NCBI GenBank assembly: GCA_002189035.1
Contig: CM007989.1
Span: forward strand, 1,550,001 to 1,614,000
Source: Utricularia gibba
Lineage: Eukaryota > Streptophyta > Magnoliopsida > Lamiales > Lentibulariaceae
DNA length: 64,000 nt
Reading direction: 5' to 3'
Each line of letters opens with the position of its first letter. Within the stretch, counting starts at the first letter, position 1. Made by a program: the position numbers and the translations under genes. The notes under the pieces were generated by a model. That model saw only the letters and a list, made by a program, of their open reading frames with translations. It was not told the origin of the DNA and made no database searches. Positions 10,953-23,482 of this stretch are shown piece after piece.

Positions 10953-13476
10953 TCAGAAGTAGCCACCACACATTATTTCTCAATTCTACACTACCCGACG
11001 AGATAGTCTCTTGTTGTCTGGGTGCAAAAACCTGTGACCCTCGTCCTGCCATTCTTTTCCTCACGAAAGGATTGTTTGTTAAGCATCGTTTCTTGGTCTT
11101 ATTTCATAATTTCGATTGAAACAAATGTGTTTCGCTCAAATCTGGCGTACTGGACGCGAGGGTATTTGTTGAATAAGTTGGTGACTTATTTTAATAAATA
11201 TCTCAACTGTAACTTATAAAATAAGTTGGATTTAAAATAAGTACAAGTAAAATTTAATTACAATTTACGTATATGTAAAAATCAAGTTATCTATAATAGG
11301 TAGTATTAATCTATACTTTAAATTATAAGTTAAAAAATAAGTTAGGATAACCTTAGATAATCGACGTTGAAACCCAATACTAAAAACAGTATTACTACTC
11401 CAAACAAATATATATTGTGCATACCATTAAAAATCATTCTTAAATTATAAATTAAGATTATTACCTTAATAATATTAATACATTAGTATAGTTTATCAGG
11501 AAGCCTACTATCAATGTCCACCAAGCAAGATACTGATCATAATTGTACATCCACTTCCGTGATAGCATCTCAATAAATTGATACAGATAATAAATATATT
11601 AAAATGTTAATTCATTAATCGAATATGCATTATATAAATATTATCTTAAAATAAAACAATAACCTGACATGGAAACTATGAATGAAAGAGATTTGCACGT
11701 GTAATTCTTTCATGAGAACGCACGTTCCAAGCACCAGAAAAAGAATACGTAATCCTCGTAAAAACTCCTTTAAGTTAAAAAATTATTACTATAGCACTCT
11801 ATTTCCAAATGTTTATAATTAAATAATTGAAGAATTAATTTTATTACTAATATAAATTATTTAAATTTCAAAAAAATATAAAATTAAGAAACGTTTTTCT
11901 TTTATAAAAAGTCGAGAAATCTCATTTTCTAATTTTTAAAAAGCACTTCTCAAAAATCATTTTTTATAAAGTTATAGGAAATAGTACCGAAACTTTACAA
12001 CTTTTGTCCAAACTCATTGGCTTTATTTGGTTTTTGGAGTTCGATTACTAATATATCCTTAATATTATACATGCTTGTCAAGAATATATATCATTTGAAG
12101 AAGTACTTGCCAAGAGTAATTATAATTATCTAGCAAAGTATAAAATTAATAAATGATATTTATTTATCAGTTCGACTTTGTATTTTTAAAATTAATATCA
12201 ACTTTTCACGTATCTTTTTGAAGTGTTTTACAAATGTTGTATTAAAAAACATATATTATTTAGGAATAAATTAAACATGCGTGCACTCCAAACGACTCCG
12301 CATTAATTATTTCCGAGGCGCCGCAGGCATTGACCGTACTAAATAAACAACATTATTAATGGAAATATTGGGGGAAAAACGGTGAGCCGCTGGTTACGGG
12401 ATAAAATAATCAGAACAAAAAAACGGCAAGATTTAGATCAGTATAAAATCCAAAGGATGTGATTGACTGTGGAAAAGTCGTTGAGTCGGTGGCGTGCTGG
12501 GAATTTTCTGCGACACGTGGGCTCCTGATGCTGTCGGCAGCGTCCAATTTGCCACGTGCTAAATGCTCGCTCGAAATGGCAGGAACCCAAATTGGGAAAT
12601 AATTTTGGATTCCCATTCTCTCCTTTGAATTATCACACACCAAATATTCGCATATTATTTAAATTTTTATATTAGGGAACTTCTAATGAGGGGAATCTTT
12701 TTAAGGTACGCAGGGGCGCGTCAGGATTTTCATGAAGGGGTGTCCATTGCATTTTTTTTAATGATGTTAAATTACTAAATAATGAACTAAATTCATATTA
12801 TTAACCGTAAATTTTTATAATATATTTAGTAAATGTTTTTAGTGACACCACTCAAATACGTGTGGGGCCTGCCCTGCTCTTAACTGCGGGCGTGGCGTTC
12901 TAATCATTGAGCCCGCTCCCGTTGAATCTTCCAGTCAACTCTCAAGTCGATTCGAATAGGGGCATTGGCCGTTTCGCTAAAACACAAGGAAAAAAGACCA
13001 CAATTTTCAATTGTGTTTTGTTATAAGTAAAGATATTTTGAATCTATGAAAAATGCATTCAATGATAATTTTTTAAATTAAGGATTTGAGTACAAATAAT
13101 CTATAATTTATTACATACTTCATTATTTCAATTTTAAATGTGTGATATTATTTGTTTTAATAAAAATAAAAGTATTTTTGTAGTCCAAAAATAATTTCGT
13201 TAATAAATAAGAATAAATTATTTCATAAAAAATAGATTGGTTACATTTCCGTATTTATTACGTGAATAAAAATTGAAAATATAGCATATTATAGTCATTA
13301 TTCGTCTTAAATATTATTTTAACATGCAGGGAAGTTGGGTGGAAAATTTCTATTTATTGGAGGCAGCATGGAGACCACAGAAGCGTCGAGTACCAGTTGA
13401 AGCCTGAAGCTTTTGTTCTTCTTCTAAGAAAACAAAAGAAGAATTTATTGGAGGAAGCTCTGCTGAAGCTACGGTA
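10953..13476. other. AT-rich spacer between SWEET copy B and the glycosyltransferase
   Basis: 10953-12692 is the tail of duplication copy B. 12693-13476 has no ORF of note. A short upstream ORF (ATG 13368, about 10 codons) lies in the presumed leader of the glycosyltransferase. Confidence 0.45.
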
Positions 13477-14933
13477 ATGGCGCAGCACGTGGTCCTTGTT
13501 GCATTCCCACTTTACGGCCACATCAACCCTACGATGGAGCTCGCAAAGCGCCTTATGCGCATCGGGGTTGAGGTCACCTTCGTCACCAGCGTTGCCACCC
13601 GCCGCCGTGTCGAGAAATTTGTCTCTGCCTCCCAGAAGTACGGTTTCTCCTGCTTCGCAGCCTACTTCTCCGACGGCTTCGATGACGGATACAAGCTAAC
13701 CGACGACCTCACGAAGCTCCTCGACGGGTTGAAGTCAGCCGGCGCCGCGACTTTGAGAGACGTCATTGTCGCCGCCGCGGAGCTGAACCGGCCGGTCAGC
13801 TACATGGTCGCCACGCCGTTTCTCCCTTGGGCGGCGGACGTGGCGCGTGGTTTCAATATCCCGGCGGCGTTGCTCTGGACTCAGCCGGCGGCGGTTCTCG
13901 GTACTTACTACCACTATTTCAATGGCTTCGCCGATGAGGTCTCCAGAAAGTATGATGACCCAAAATGGAAACTTCAGCTGCCGGGGTATCCGTACGCGTG
14001 GCCAGCAGAGATCTTCCGACGTTCTTGCTTCCTTCCTGCGATGAAGCCACGGTAACGCAAGTCTACAAGGAGCAAATCGAATATCTGGATAATAAAACGG
14101 TTTCCAAAATACTTGTCAACACTTTTGATGCGCTGGAGCACGGGCTTTTGGAAGCCGGCTTCGGGAAATACGAAATGATCGGCATCGGACCTCTGGTCTC
14201 CGACGCTTTCCTTAAGAAGAATACAGAGGAGGTATTGATTAATTCCCCGCGTTTTTAGATCATCTAATCCGGATTATTTCTCCCATTCTAATCCCTGAAT
14301 TCTCTGCAGGTGGACGATGAATGCCTGCGATGGCTGAACACGAAGCCCAACTCCTCCGTCGTTTTCGTCTGCTTCGGCAGCCTGGTGGCGCTCCCGAAGC
14401 CGCAGATGGAGGAGATCGCCAAGGGATTACTGAAATCGAAGCGCCCCTTCTTGTGGGTTATCCGGGAAGAAGAGAGCAGCAAGGCTATGAAGAAGTTGAT
14501 AGGAGAAGTCGAAGAGAGCTTCGGAAAAATCATTCCCTGGTGCTCGCAGCTCCACGTCCTCAGCCACCCCGCGCTGGGCTGCTTCGTTACGCACTGCGGC
14601 TGGAACTCTACCTTGGAGAGCTTGTGCTGCGGCGTCCCGACGGTGGCCTTCCCCTCGTGGGGCGAGCAAGGAATGAACGCCATGATGATAGCGGAGGCGT
14701 GGAAAACTGGAGTCAGAGTGAGAGCAAACGATGAGGTAGGCGGAGAATTGACCGTCGACAGCGAGGAGATATTCCGATGCATCGAACAAGTGATGGACGG
14801 AGGGGAAGCCGGCAGGGAACTGAGGCACAACGTCCATAAATGGAAGGTATTGGCTCGTGAAGCCATGGCAGAGGTGCATGGTACTTCTTACACAAATCTG
14901 CGTGAATTATTCGCGGCTCATGGGACTCAATAG
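13477..14933 (+). CDS. UDP-glycosyltransferase, family 1 (UGT75-like, group L)
   Basis: Cytosolic enzyme transferring a sugar from UDP-sugar to a small molecule. The catalytic His is in FPLYGHINP (residue 15). The PSPG box runs from WCSQLHVLSHPALGCF through HCGWNSTLESL and ends GEQ; the final Gln suits UDP-glucose. One intron, 14232-14309 (GT-AG). The N-terminal SRDLPTFLLPS-type segment and overall pattern resemble UGT75 enzymes (flavonoid, ABA and hormone glucosylation), but the acceptor cannot be read. The frame breaks in the GGGG run at 13983-13986: KWKLQLPG lies in one frame and SVRVASRDLPTFLLPS in the next. One missing G explains it. Everything before and after is well conserved, so a recent lesion or a consensus error is likely. 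Confidence 0.88.
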
Positions 14934-14966
14934 ATAATTTATTACAGACGATTGATGTACCATGTG

Positions 14967-15006
<40 letters not shown>
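14967..15006. repeat. (CT)n followed by (TA)n microsatellite
   Basis: About 14 CT units followed by about 6 TA units in the presumed 3' UTR of the glycosyltransferase. Confidence 0.95.
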
Positions 15007-15007
<1 letters not shown>

Positions 15008-15569
15008 AAATAATAATTTATTCTACGCTGTTATTCTTATATTTTTGCCCTTCCAGACAATGAGACGTCAGCAGCTTACGTGTTCTCAATACTGAGGAAT
15101 AAAATAATCACATTAACGGGGTAGTTGGCAATTTAGCGTCAACCATATCAATCTTCAACATTTTATCATCTATTTTACATTCATATTATATTTTTTTTAT
15201 TCACATCATATTTCTTTTTATTTTTTTGTATACCAAATATTTTACTATTTTATCTTCAACAAATATCATTTTTCACCAGAAAACCTTCTTTTTACAATTA
15301 ATCACATTTTAAAAATATACTACACCAAATTTCATGGTTTAATTCATCCAAACAATTCCATATCATTTTCAACGTAACATCTTCATCGGTTAGGGACACC
15401 GATAGAGTTGCCCTTAGGATATACCATGTTTGCCCTAAGAGATTGCGATAAGATTCGATTATGAACGAGGAAGTCTCCACGTGGTTAGGTTTGGGCACAT
15501 GCCATACTATATCAGAAAATTAACTTAATATAACTAAATATATTAAATATTGTAAATCAATATTAATTG

Positions 15570-15725
15570 ATTGACACTAATGTTTTTTAATATTATTCAT
15601 GTTTTTTGTGTATTTAGGTTTCGTACACATTCGTCTGATCAATGCTTAATTTTAATATGATATCATAACGTTTGTGTTACGACACGTTTGGGTAACCAAT
15701 ATAAATTTCGTCTTGGGCTTAAATG
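15570..15725 (+). mobile_element. Diverged relative of the 7.7-kb retroelement-like sequence
   Basis: It shares the order of blocks seen at 7755-7905: CTAATGTTTTTTAATATTAT, TTCATGTTTTTTGTG, GATCAATGCTTAATTTTAAT, GATATCATAACGTTTGTG and GGTAACCAATATAAATTTCG. The GATATCA motif is a decayed primer-binding-site-like sequence. The rest of 14934-15928 shows no gene. Confidence 0.4.
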
Positions 15726-15928
15726 TAAAAAAAAAAAAAATCAGATAAATTGGTGGGCTAAAGAGCCAGGCCAGGCCCTTCTTGATTCATTAATTATATA
15801 AGATTCAGATTGGGCCTGAACAACCCGATAAATCCAGACCTGGGCACAGTACATCTGGTAGAGCAACGGTAACTTTGCTAACTAACGTTCATTTGAACGT
15901 TGGAGTGTTGCTAAATTGTTTTGGGCCT

Positions 15929-18900
15929 TTACTGTATGGGACATCCATCTACATGTATGCCCTTTGCAGTCGGACAGGTCGCCAGACTGCAATGATCTCC
16001 GCCGGTCCCCCACCATGTTATCCCGTCATTGCCGTTCTGCATGCCGAGCGCAAGATACAAGAGCACCGCCATCAGCGCTACGCCGGAGTCCAGAGCCGCC
16101 GAAAGAATGTAGTTGTATTTCTGCCACCATCTCTTCCGGTACCGGAACACGAACCAGTTGAAGATGATGCCGACAACGATCCAGGCATTGAAGTTGAGGG
16201 GTGTTGCTGGAAACAGGAAGTACGCCGCTCCCAAAAAGATCGGCAGATTGACCAGCGGGATCCATGATTTCTTTGGAAATGCCTTGTGTAGCAGCCATAC
16301 AAGTAGAGGGCCTATGGCTCCTCCCAGGAAATACCAGTTCAGGGGGCCGTAGTTTCCCAGGTACCCGAAAGTTCGTCGTGGTCCTAGCAATCCCCATATC
16401 ACGGATTCGTCGAAGAAGAGCCTGCTCCAGGGGCATGTCCATGGACTGTTTGGTGGAAGAAGCTGGAGGTTGCATATATCTTTTACTGAAGTGAGTAGCC
16501 ACCAAGCCACTCCCATGTTCACGCTTCCTGCTATAATTGTTCCTAGGAACTGAAAACAAACTTGTCTGAGTAAATGCAGTTGGTTGAAAGTGTCAAATTT
16601 GTGGGTTTTTTGGCCAAGTGCAAGTTAGATATCTGTCAAGAAGAAGAACTGAGTTTTATCGCCACACCTGAACCATGAACATTGATCTTGGAGGGATCTT
16701 CATGTAGTGCCCGAGTTTGAAATCACTAAGGAAAAACACAGCTTGCGCCATGCTATTGTAACTATAGATTTTCATGCAGACAATGGCGATTGGTTTTCCA
16801 GGGTACATCATGCCCATCACATACTCCATTATCGTTTCAAGAGATGGCGCCTGCAGTCAAAACAAATAGTTTTCATTAAGCCCTAAATTTTAAACCCTAG
16901 AAACATGCACTTTACTTCAAATGCATACCAGATTAGTGGTCGCATTAAGAATGCTGATGGGCAGGGTGAAGACGAAGGCCACAATGCAGGCAAGAATGAG
17001 CCCCCACCATGGCATCTGGACCTGTTCCTTGTACGCAATGCAAAGTACAAGAGAAGCTACAAACGTCACACTTGCCATGACATAAAACCACCACGATGGA
17101 ATGTCCTTGTAGTTTCTCATTAACTTCGTGTGGATATCCTCCTTGAAATTGTTCGTAGCCCGAAATCGTTCGTAGATTTCCCTGTGATACTGCGCAGTCA
17201 AGCCACTATTCGAAAATGGATGACGAAAATCAAGCTTTAGTACCTTCCATGGAACAATCCCACATGCACAAGAGTAGCTGTAGTTGCAGCAAAACCAAAC
17301 CCATATCTCAGAGCAAACAGCATGCTTAGATTCAGCTTCCCCTGCGCCTGATACCTCTGTGTATCAAGCTCAAACCTATCGTTCACTATATCACTGATAT
17401 TGTAAGTCCTTCCTGTCGAAGTGAACAGCCCCGAGGAGAAGATGGGAAACTTGCGAGCACCGAACAAGTCTAGTTTCCAATACGCAATAGGAAGCACAAG
17501 AAAGATGATCAGGAAATAGCCACAGACCACATTGATTATCCCTAAGAAAGGGGTGACCAGAGGGCTTCCAAGGAAGGACGACACAGCACTCCAATCCAAG
17601 GTAAAGGCTCCGAATCCGAGCCCGTTCTGACCCGATCCAAGTTGATGTGCAGTAACCGAGTTAGAGAAGACCCAGCACACCCAGGATATGCTTGTGACTG
17701 TTGGGAAAAGGTAGCCAGGTACTACGTACCAACAGAAACTGCATATCATTGCTATGAGGAAGAACTTCCCCCTTGACATCCGCTCTTCATCTCTTTCGTG
17801 CATGGCCCTGTATCCCCAGTACACGTAAATTGAGCAGGTTTAATGCTTGCAAGATTTAAGACACAAAACATGAGTAACCTGCGATGCCCAATTCAGATTT
17901 TTGTCGAATCCAACCCATGAATCAATTCTAAGTAGGATTTAAGACAGATCGTGTCATTTAGTCACCTGAAAAGAGAAACTTGAACTAGGGTTCCGGGCCA
18001 CCACATATGCGCCGGATCCACCACATACTTCCTTAGGACTCCAGCCCAGCCATATCCCAACACCTACTTTGGAGGAAATATGATTAACATTGGACCCCCC
18101 AAGTTCGACATGTGGAGGACATCACAGTTTTCAGATAGCTGAAATCAGTGCTTCATCGGCTAAAAACCCAATAATTAAAAATATTTTTTATTTTATTTTT
18201 GATAGTAAAAAAAAATTAAGAATCTTACTTTGTAGTATAAAATATAAATGATATATCTATATATATGTGGAATCCAATCAAGATTGGTCATCGGATATAT
18301 GTGCTATTAGGTTAAAGTCAAAATTGATAGATCAAATTTAGTAGTGTGATCTGGTCTATCAAACGTATATTGTTAGAAATCGATGTTTTAAAGCCGAGAT
18401 GGACATATAACTAACTTTTTAATGGAATTTGTATAACCCAAAGTTGTGGAATAATATAATTTACCTGGGTAGTGATGACAAGAAGCCAGCCGACAAGAAA
18501 CGAAATCTTTCTGTGGTAAAAGACCTTGACAATGGTCACAATCTCTACAGCATAAGCGTTTCCCCATCCAAATGCAGCTCCCGCGTTAGCAAACATGGCG
18601 ATCAGCACATGCTCCTTCACGTTGAATGGGCCCGGGTTAAGCGAGAATCGCTTCTCCCCGAATCCGGGTAATCGGAAGTCCGCCTCCGGTAGCACCGCCG
18701 CCATGAACTTGCCGATAGGGAGGGCGACGATGACCACCGTGAGCTGGGTTATGACTAGGGGCTCTGTCCGATATAGGAAGAATTGGTTGATAAAAGCAAG
18801 GACTAGGCAGGAGATCAAGCCCAGTGTCCATGATCGGAAGGTCCATACGGGTAGGGTCGGATCATCCGTGTTGGTGACAGTAAGGCGGACTTCTTCGATC

Positions 18901-18959
18901 GGAGAGACATCGTCCTCATCGTCATCGCCGGCGAGTCGTTGGTGTCCGGTGACGGCCAT
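15929..18959 (-). CDS. Oligopeptide transporter (OPT family)
   Basis: Multi-pass plasma-membrane proton-coupled transporter of short peptides or metal-peptide conjugates. Six exons read on the minus strand: 18959-18465, 18063-17966, 17807-17244, 17205-16929, 16850-16668, 16549-15929. All phases close, giving 745 aa, the usual length for plant OPT proteins. Visible signatures: acidic N-terminus with [24 protein letters not shown] split by helices, [15 protein letters not shown], the [14 protein letters not shown] family motif in exon 5, and the C-terminal [21 protein letters not shown] followed by Cys residues. Intron 1 (18064-18464) is AT-rich. It belongs to the peptide branch of OPT rather than the Yellow Stripe-Like branch. 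Substrate specificity is not visible. Confidence 0.94.
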
Positions 18960-19481
18960 TTTGATGGGAAGACTGAGGAGGAAACAATTGACGCCTTGCC
19001 ACTCCTTATTGGTTAGAGTGAGCTATCGGGTACATAAAAATAATACCCATAACTAGAGGGGTGTGTATGCAAATAACGTAGTTACCAATGAGGGACCATA
19101 CTTTCACCATCGAGAATTCCTGTGGCTGGGAAGAGATGATGTGTTGGTTGTCCAAGTGGCTAGATTGAAACTAGGGATGTGGTCCAAATGCAAGGTGTAG
19201 GATTTATGAATTTGTCCGAGGGAAGTGGACTTTGACATTTTTTCACTCAGATCTACCAGGAAAGATATTCTGTCAAGAGTTCTGGGGGCAGGACAATGCA
19301 AGCTTCATTAGTTTATCCCTTGCAAGTGGACAGAATTGTGCAACAATGAGTTAAAAATGCAGTGAAATAAGTCAATGCATGATCAGGTGTATTACAAAAT
19401 TGTGTATACCAATGAATAGTGGGAGCAATACAAAGAATCGGCATGGATGATGCAGACAAACATGGAATAGTTGCTAGGAAG
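18960..19481. other. Spacer between the transporter start and the 3' end of the reductase gene
   Basis: No gene seen. It must hold the transporter promoter (reading leftward) and the 3' UTR of the next minus-strand gene. Confidence 0.5.
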
Positions 19482-21527
19482 TTAAGAGACTGTCCTCTTG
19501 CTCTTTTCTAGCTTTGTGCGTACCTTTTCTTCCAGCTGGGAGATGAGGGTATCCAGGCTGAATATTCTGTTCAGGGCGTTCATGTTTTCAAGTGTCTCGT
19601 TGAGGGACTGAGGGTCGGCTTTGTCGCAACGCAGGTGCTGCATTGGACCGTGCAGGAGCTTGTTCACAATCCCATTGCTGAGATCGTAGATGGCCTTCTT
19701 CTGTTTATCAGGGATGTCACTGCCGAGTTTAGCCAGGCATTTTTCGACCTCAGAAGTCCTGATTCTTTCTGCATAAGCCCTCAGCTTCTTGATTGTTGGA
19801 ACAGCTTCGAGAGAATACTTCCAAGCTTCGAATTGCTCCACTTCTTCTGCTATGATCGCTTCAGCTTCCTTGGCTTTCTGAAAACGGTCCTCTGCGTTGG
19901 CAGCGACTACTTCTTTCAAATCATCAACATTGTAGAGTTGGATGCCCTCGATTTCGGCCACGGATGGTGCCACATTACGAGGAACAGAGATATCGACGAA
20001 TAGCCTTGGTGAAGAGGGGAGGGCCTGAACTTGTTCTTCTGTGAAGAGGAGAGATTCTGATGCAGTACATGTGAAGATAACATCGGCTTCTGCAGAAGAT
20101 GCATGCATTTCCGAGAGAGGCCTATATTCTATTTCAACATCCTTCAGCTCCTCACGTATGGATGCAACTCTGTCCTCTGTTCTATTCACAACAACCATCT
20201 TTCTGAAACCCTTGGCAACCAAATGTTTGATAACCAGTTTTCCCATCTTACCAGCTCCAATGACCAACATTCTCGAAGACTCACGGCTCACCTCTGGAAG
20301 TTTCATCAAGGCAAGCTCTACAGCAGCAGAACTAACAGATACTGATCCAGTGGAGATACTGGTTTCTGTTCTCACTCGTTTTCCACTGTAATTGCTTGCT
20401 TGAAGAGCCCGCCGATTTTACGATCAAACCCCGGCACTCCTTGTCCTGCTTTAACAACTTGCTTTACCTGTGCAAGAATCTGACCTTCGCCCAGAACCAG
20501 GGAATCAAGCCCAGAAGCTACTTCAAAGAGGTGTTGCGTTGCATCCTTGTTGTAGAGGAAGAATCTGTGCTTAGATAACTCAGAGACTGGTACCGAGCTT
20601 CTCTGCCAACATTGACATCAAAATCAACAACAGCTTTGGGAAATTGCTCATTGCAAAATCTTTCATAACCAGCTTTTTTTTTTATGGGAATCATTCTGTT
20701 AAACTAGTGATCTCTAAGCCTATTAACATGAAGACATTTTCATGCAATGGGGAAACTTTTTCCTAGTCTACTATCCACAACACCGATTTGTAGTAATCCA
20801 AGCAGAGTAATGTTTAACTTTGATAGCAGATTGTCAAAAAAGTAAGTACCTTTGACATCCATTCAGTAACTTCTTTAACTCCGCGATGTTGTGACAGAGC
20901 AACAACATATATCTCCATCCGGTTGCAAGTGCTAAGAACTGCTGCCTCCTCTATATGATTCAAATCACATAGTTCTTCAATCACCTTTGGCCACTGTGCT
21001 TCTTCTATTGCAATTTTCTCACGTATATCGATTGGAGCGGTTCGATAGTTCAATCCTATCACTACAATGCTACTACTTTCCCTGGTGTAACCTGAAAGGA
21101 AACAAAACAAACAACCTTGATTTCATTACAACCCATAAACAACTTTCCAAATTCCAATCCACCATCGAACTAAGTTCACATTAAATACATCCTGCAATTA
21201 ATAACATGAAATGTGCATCATACAAACGAAAAATCTCGTCACAGAATTAAAAAACATACGATCGGCACCGGAGGCTTTGAGAAACTCCAAGGCGGAAATA
21301 CTCGACGACTTGGTCTCAGCATCGGTAGCATGATCAGAAACTTCACATCTAGGACTCGATTTCAAAACACTATAATTTAATTCATAAGGCCCTTTCCCCC
21401 TCTTCCGGGGGAAACAAACCGAATAAGGTTTGCTGCCGCGGGAATGAATCCCCGGGTTGATCTCCATCTTCGCATTGCAATTAGAACGTGAAAAACACGC
21501 CGCGAATCCAATCTCCGTCGCCGCCAT
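19482..21527 (-). CDS. HEMA1: Glutamyl-tRNA reductase, chloroplastic
   Basis: First committed enzyme of plastid tetrapyrrole synthesis: NADPH-dependent reduction of Glu-tRNA(Glu) to glutamate-1-semialdehyde. Three exons: 21527-21260, 21091-20850, 20602-19482. Start chosen at ATG 21527 (good accATGG context, transit-peptide-like [15 protein letters not shown]) rather than an ATG 39 nt upstream. Catalytic Cys in [10 protein letters not shown] (exon 2); NADPH-binding [36 protein letters not shown]-terminal dimerisation region. Expected length 543 aa. Exon 3 carries a frameshift at 20383-20384: KQAITVG and KRVRTETS are in different frames because one G is missing, giving an immediate TGA. Everything else is intact. 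A TATATA box lies near 21575. Whether this is HEMA1 or a paralogue is not decidable. Confidence 0.9.
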
Positions 21528-22228
21528 GGTGGTACCGGTCCGTTTCGCCGGCCGTGTGGCGACCACGGCGGAGTATATATTGCGATCGAAAGAGTTGAAA
21601 AGTAGGTGTGCAAACCAAATTAGAAGTCAGAAGAGAAAACGTGTGTTCGGTACACCCGCACCCGCCACACCTGCTATCGAAGAAATTCTGACGACTTCGA
21701 TAATTAGGAAATGTGAAATTGAATTTTGAGGGATAGACCAGTCGACGTACGTCGGCTGCGGCCCGGTCCAGCCGCAAGCCCGGCCTGGCCCGACACTGCC
21801 CAGTCATTGTCTTTGTCATGGACCGTATCTTGTGACTCAACGGGCCTGAGCCGGTCCGACTGTTTTCTTACCGAGCTTGAGCTTTTCGGTCTGACTCATG
21901 GGCCAGGCTGTGTGCCCTAGAGGGCCGTCTAGTGTCCAATTTGAGTAGATGATGTCTGAAATTAGGGCAATAATTGGGCTTCACCCAAAAATAGAATCTA
22001 ACTGGCCCAATAACTAAATATTGGTTAGTAATAATACGTACATTTTCTTGAATTTAAAAATCAGTAACCCGATCTTCTTTGTCGTAAGTTGAGGCTGTGA
22101 TGCAATATGCCATTACAGAATCTTCTCGTGGTTTGTAGAAGGTCAACTATATCTCTCTTGCGATTATCTCCCGAGGGTGCTGTCTGTTTTTTAAGGGCGC
22201 GGGGAGGAGTTCTTCGTTTCGGAAGAGC
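21528..22228. promoter_or_regulatory. Divergent intergenic region between the reductase and MSRB genes
   Basis: About 700 bp between two outward-facing starts. TATATA near 21575 serves the minus-strand gene. A short ORF (22107-22337, MPLQNLLVVCRRS...) is in a different frame from the MSRB start and is probably leader sequence. Confidence 0.5.
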
Positions 22229-23482
22229 ATGGGGTCTGTGCAAAAATCGGAGGAGGAATGGCGCGCTATCCTGTCACCTGAGCAGTTCCGGATTCTGCGG
22301 AAGAAGGGCACGGAGTAAGTTGGGCTGTTTAAGTTGATTGGATATGCCTCTAAAACTTAATTTAGTGTTATTGAAATTCTGTTGGGTTTCGGTGGTTTGG
22401 TGTTGAAATTTGTGCAATATGTTCTGTACTCAAGAACTGCAGTCAACTGATCAAGCGGATTTGAGAAGGGGGTTGAAAGTTTGAAACTTGTATGGTAGTA
22501 ACGTGGTATATATTCTATTGATTTGATTCCCCTTTGAGATTTCGTATGCATGGCATGAAGCTTGCAGCTGTGACTGTTACCTTTGTACGCTATGCCACTC
22601 ATCTTTGCTTGCTGGATTTTGAGCTTGTTCTGCTACTTGTCAACCGATATGTTGTCATATTTCATGTAGCTTCTCTCCTATTTAAATGGCTTGTTTATGA
22701 GTTTCCTCTGATTTTTTATGGAAATCCGCACAACAGAACAAACTGACAGTTCCGTTGTTTGAAAGCAAATGCATGTTTTGCTGACGACTGCCATCTTTTC
22801 CAATAGCAGCTGCATAATGTTCTTGTTCTCTATCATCTTTCTTCTTCTCTTGAGAAAAACAAGTGCCTCATATGGCAATATATGGAAAGTTAACATTTTA
22901 GATAAAGGCGGGGATTGGTATAATCTATCTTCTTGTATCTAGTCTTCTCTCCAGTGGCAAAATCTAGTATTTTGAGTGTGAATTTCACCCCTTACACATT
23001 ATGCTTATGTTTTCTCCTGTAGATGATTTGAACCCTCTTGGTATACCCAAACACTTCTTTCAGTGCTCTGTATGATGCATATGTTTATCAGGTATCCCGG
23101 TACTGGAGAATACAACAAGTTCTATGAGGAGGGCACATACACCTGCGCAGGATGTGGAACTCCCCTATACAAGTCCACTACCAAATTCAACTCCGGCTGT
23201 GGCTGGCCGGCTTTCTACGAGGGCCTCCCGGGAGCCATCAACAGAACAGTAACGAGTCTTTTCAGCTTTCATTCTAGCAAAAAAGTCCAGGCTTTAAACT
23301 AACTTCGCGGCTGGCATTCCTCTCAGCCTGATCCAGATGGAAGACGCGTAGAGATCACTTGCACAGCATGTGGAGGTCACCTTGGGCATGTCTTCAAAGG
23401 GGAAGGATTCCAAACTCCCACTGATGAGAGGCATTGTGTGAACAGCGTCTCCCTCAAGTTCACAAATGCGTCCTCCCTGTGA
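22229..23482 (+). CDS. MSRB: Peptide-methionine (R)-S-oxide reductase B, probably cytosolic
   Basis: Repairs methionine-R-sulfoxide in oxidised proteins. Exons 22229-22314, 23092-23248, 23327-23482; 132 aa. Two CxxC zinc pairs (CAGC in exon 2, CTAC in exon 3), the GCGWPAF motif, GGHLGHVF, and the catalytic Cys in ERHCVNS. The start ATG gives [19 protein letters not shown] with no transit peptide, matching the short cytosolic plant MSRB group (AtMSRB5-9 type) rather than plastid MSRB1/2. The upstream in-frame sequence soon meets a stop, so a hidden transit exon is not needed, though an upstream exon cannot be excluded. Intron 1 is long (about 780 bp). Confidence 0.92.

Larger units (their letters stand above)
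7286..12692 (+). repeat. Tandem segmental duplication, copy B
   Basis: Second unit of the head-to-tail duplication. It keeps a full SWEET gene but only the first and last exons of AlaX. It ends near 12660-12692, where TTTTTATATTAGGGAACTTC corresponds to the copy A end near 7265-7285. Copy B has about 60 bp (12606-12660) that copy A lacks at the junction. Confidence 0.85.

Noticed and set aside
13477-14933. UGT, HEMA, GID1, RopGAP and NdhT as pseudogenes because of frameshifts
   Set aside because: Each has one or two single-base losses only, with perfect family conservation on both sides; consensus error is more likely than decay of all of them.
16026-16559. 177-codon minus ORF overlapping the OPT last exon in another frame
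   Set aside because: The OPT frame is complete and family-conserved; this is a shadow.
22107-22337. MPLQNLLVVCRRS... as a transit peptide for MSRB
   Set aside because: It is in a different frame from the MSRB exon and runs past the splice donor.
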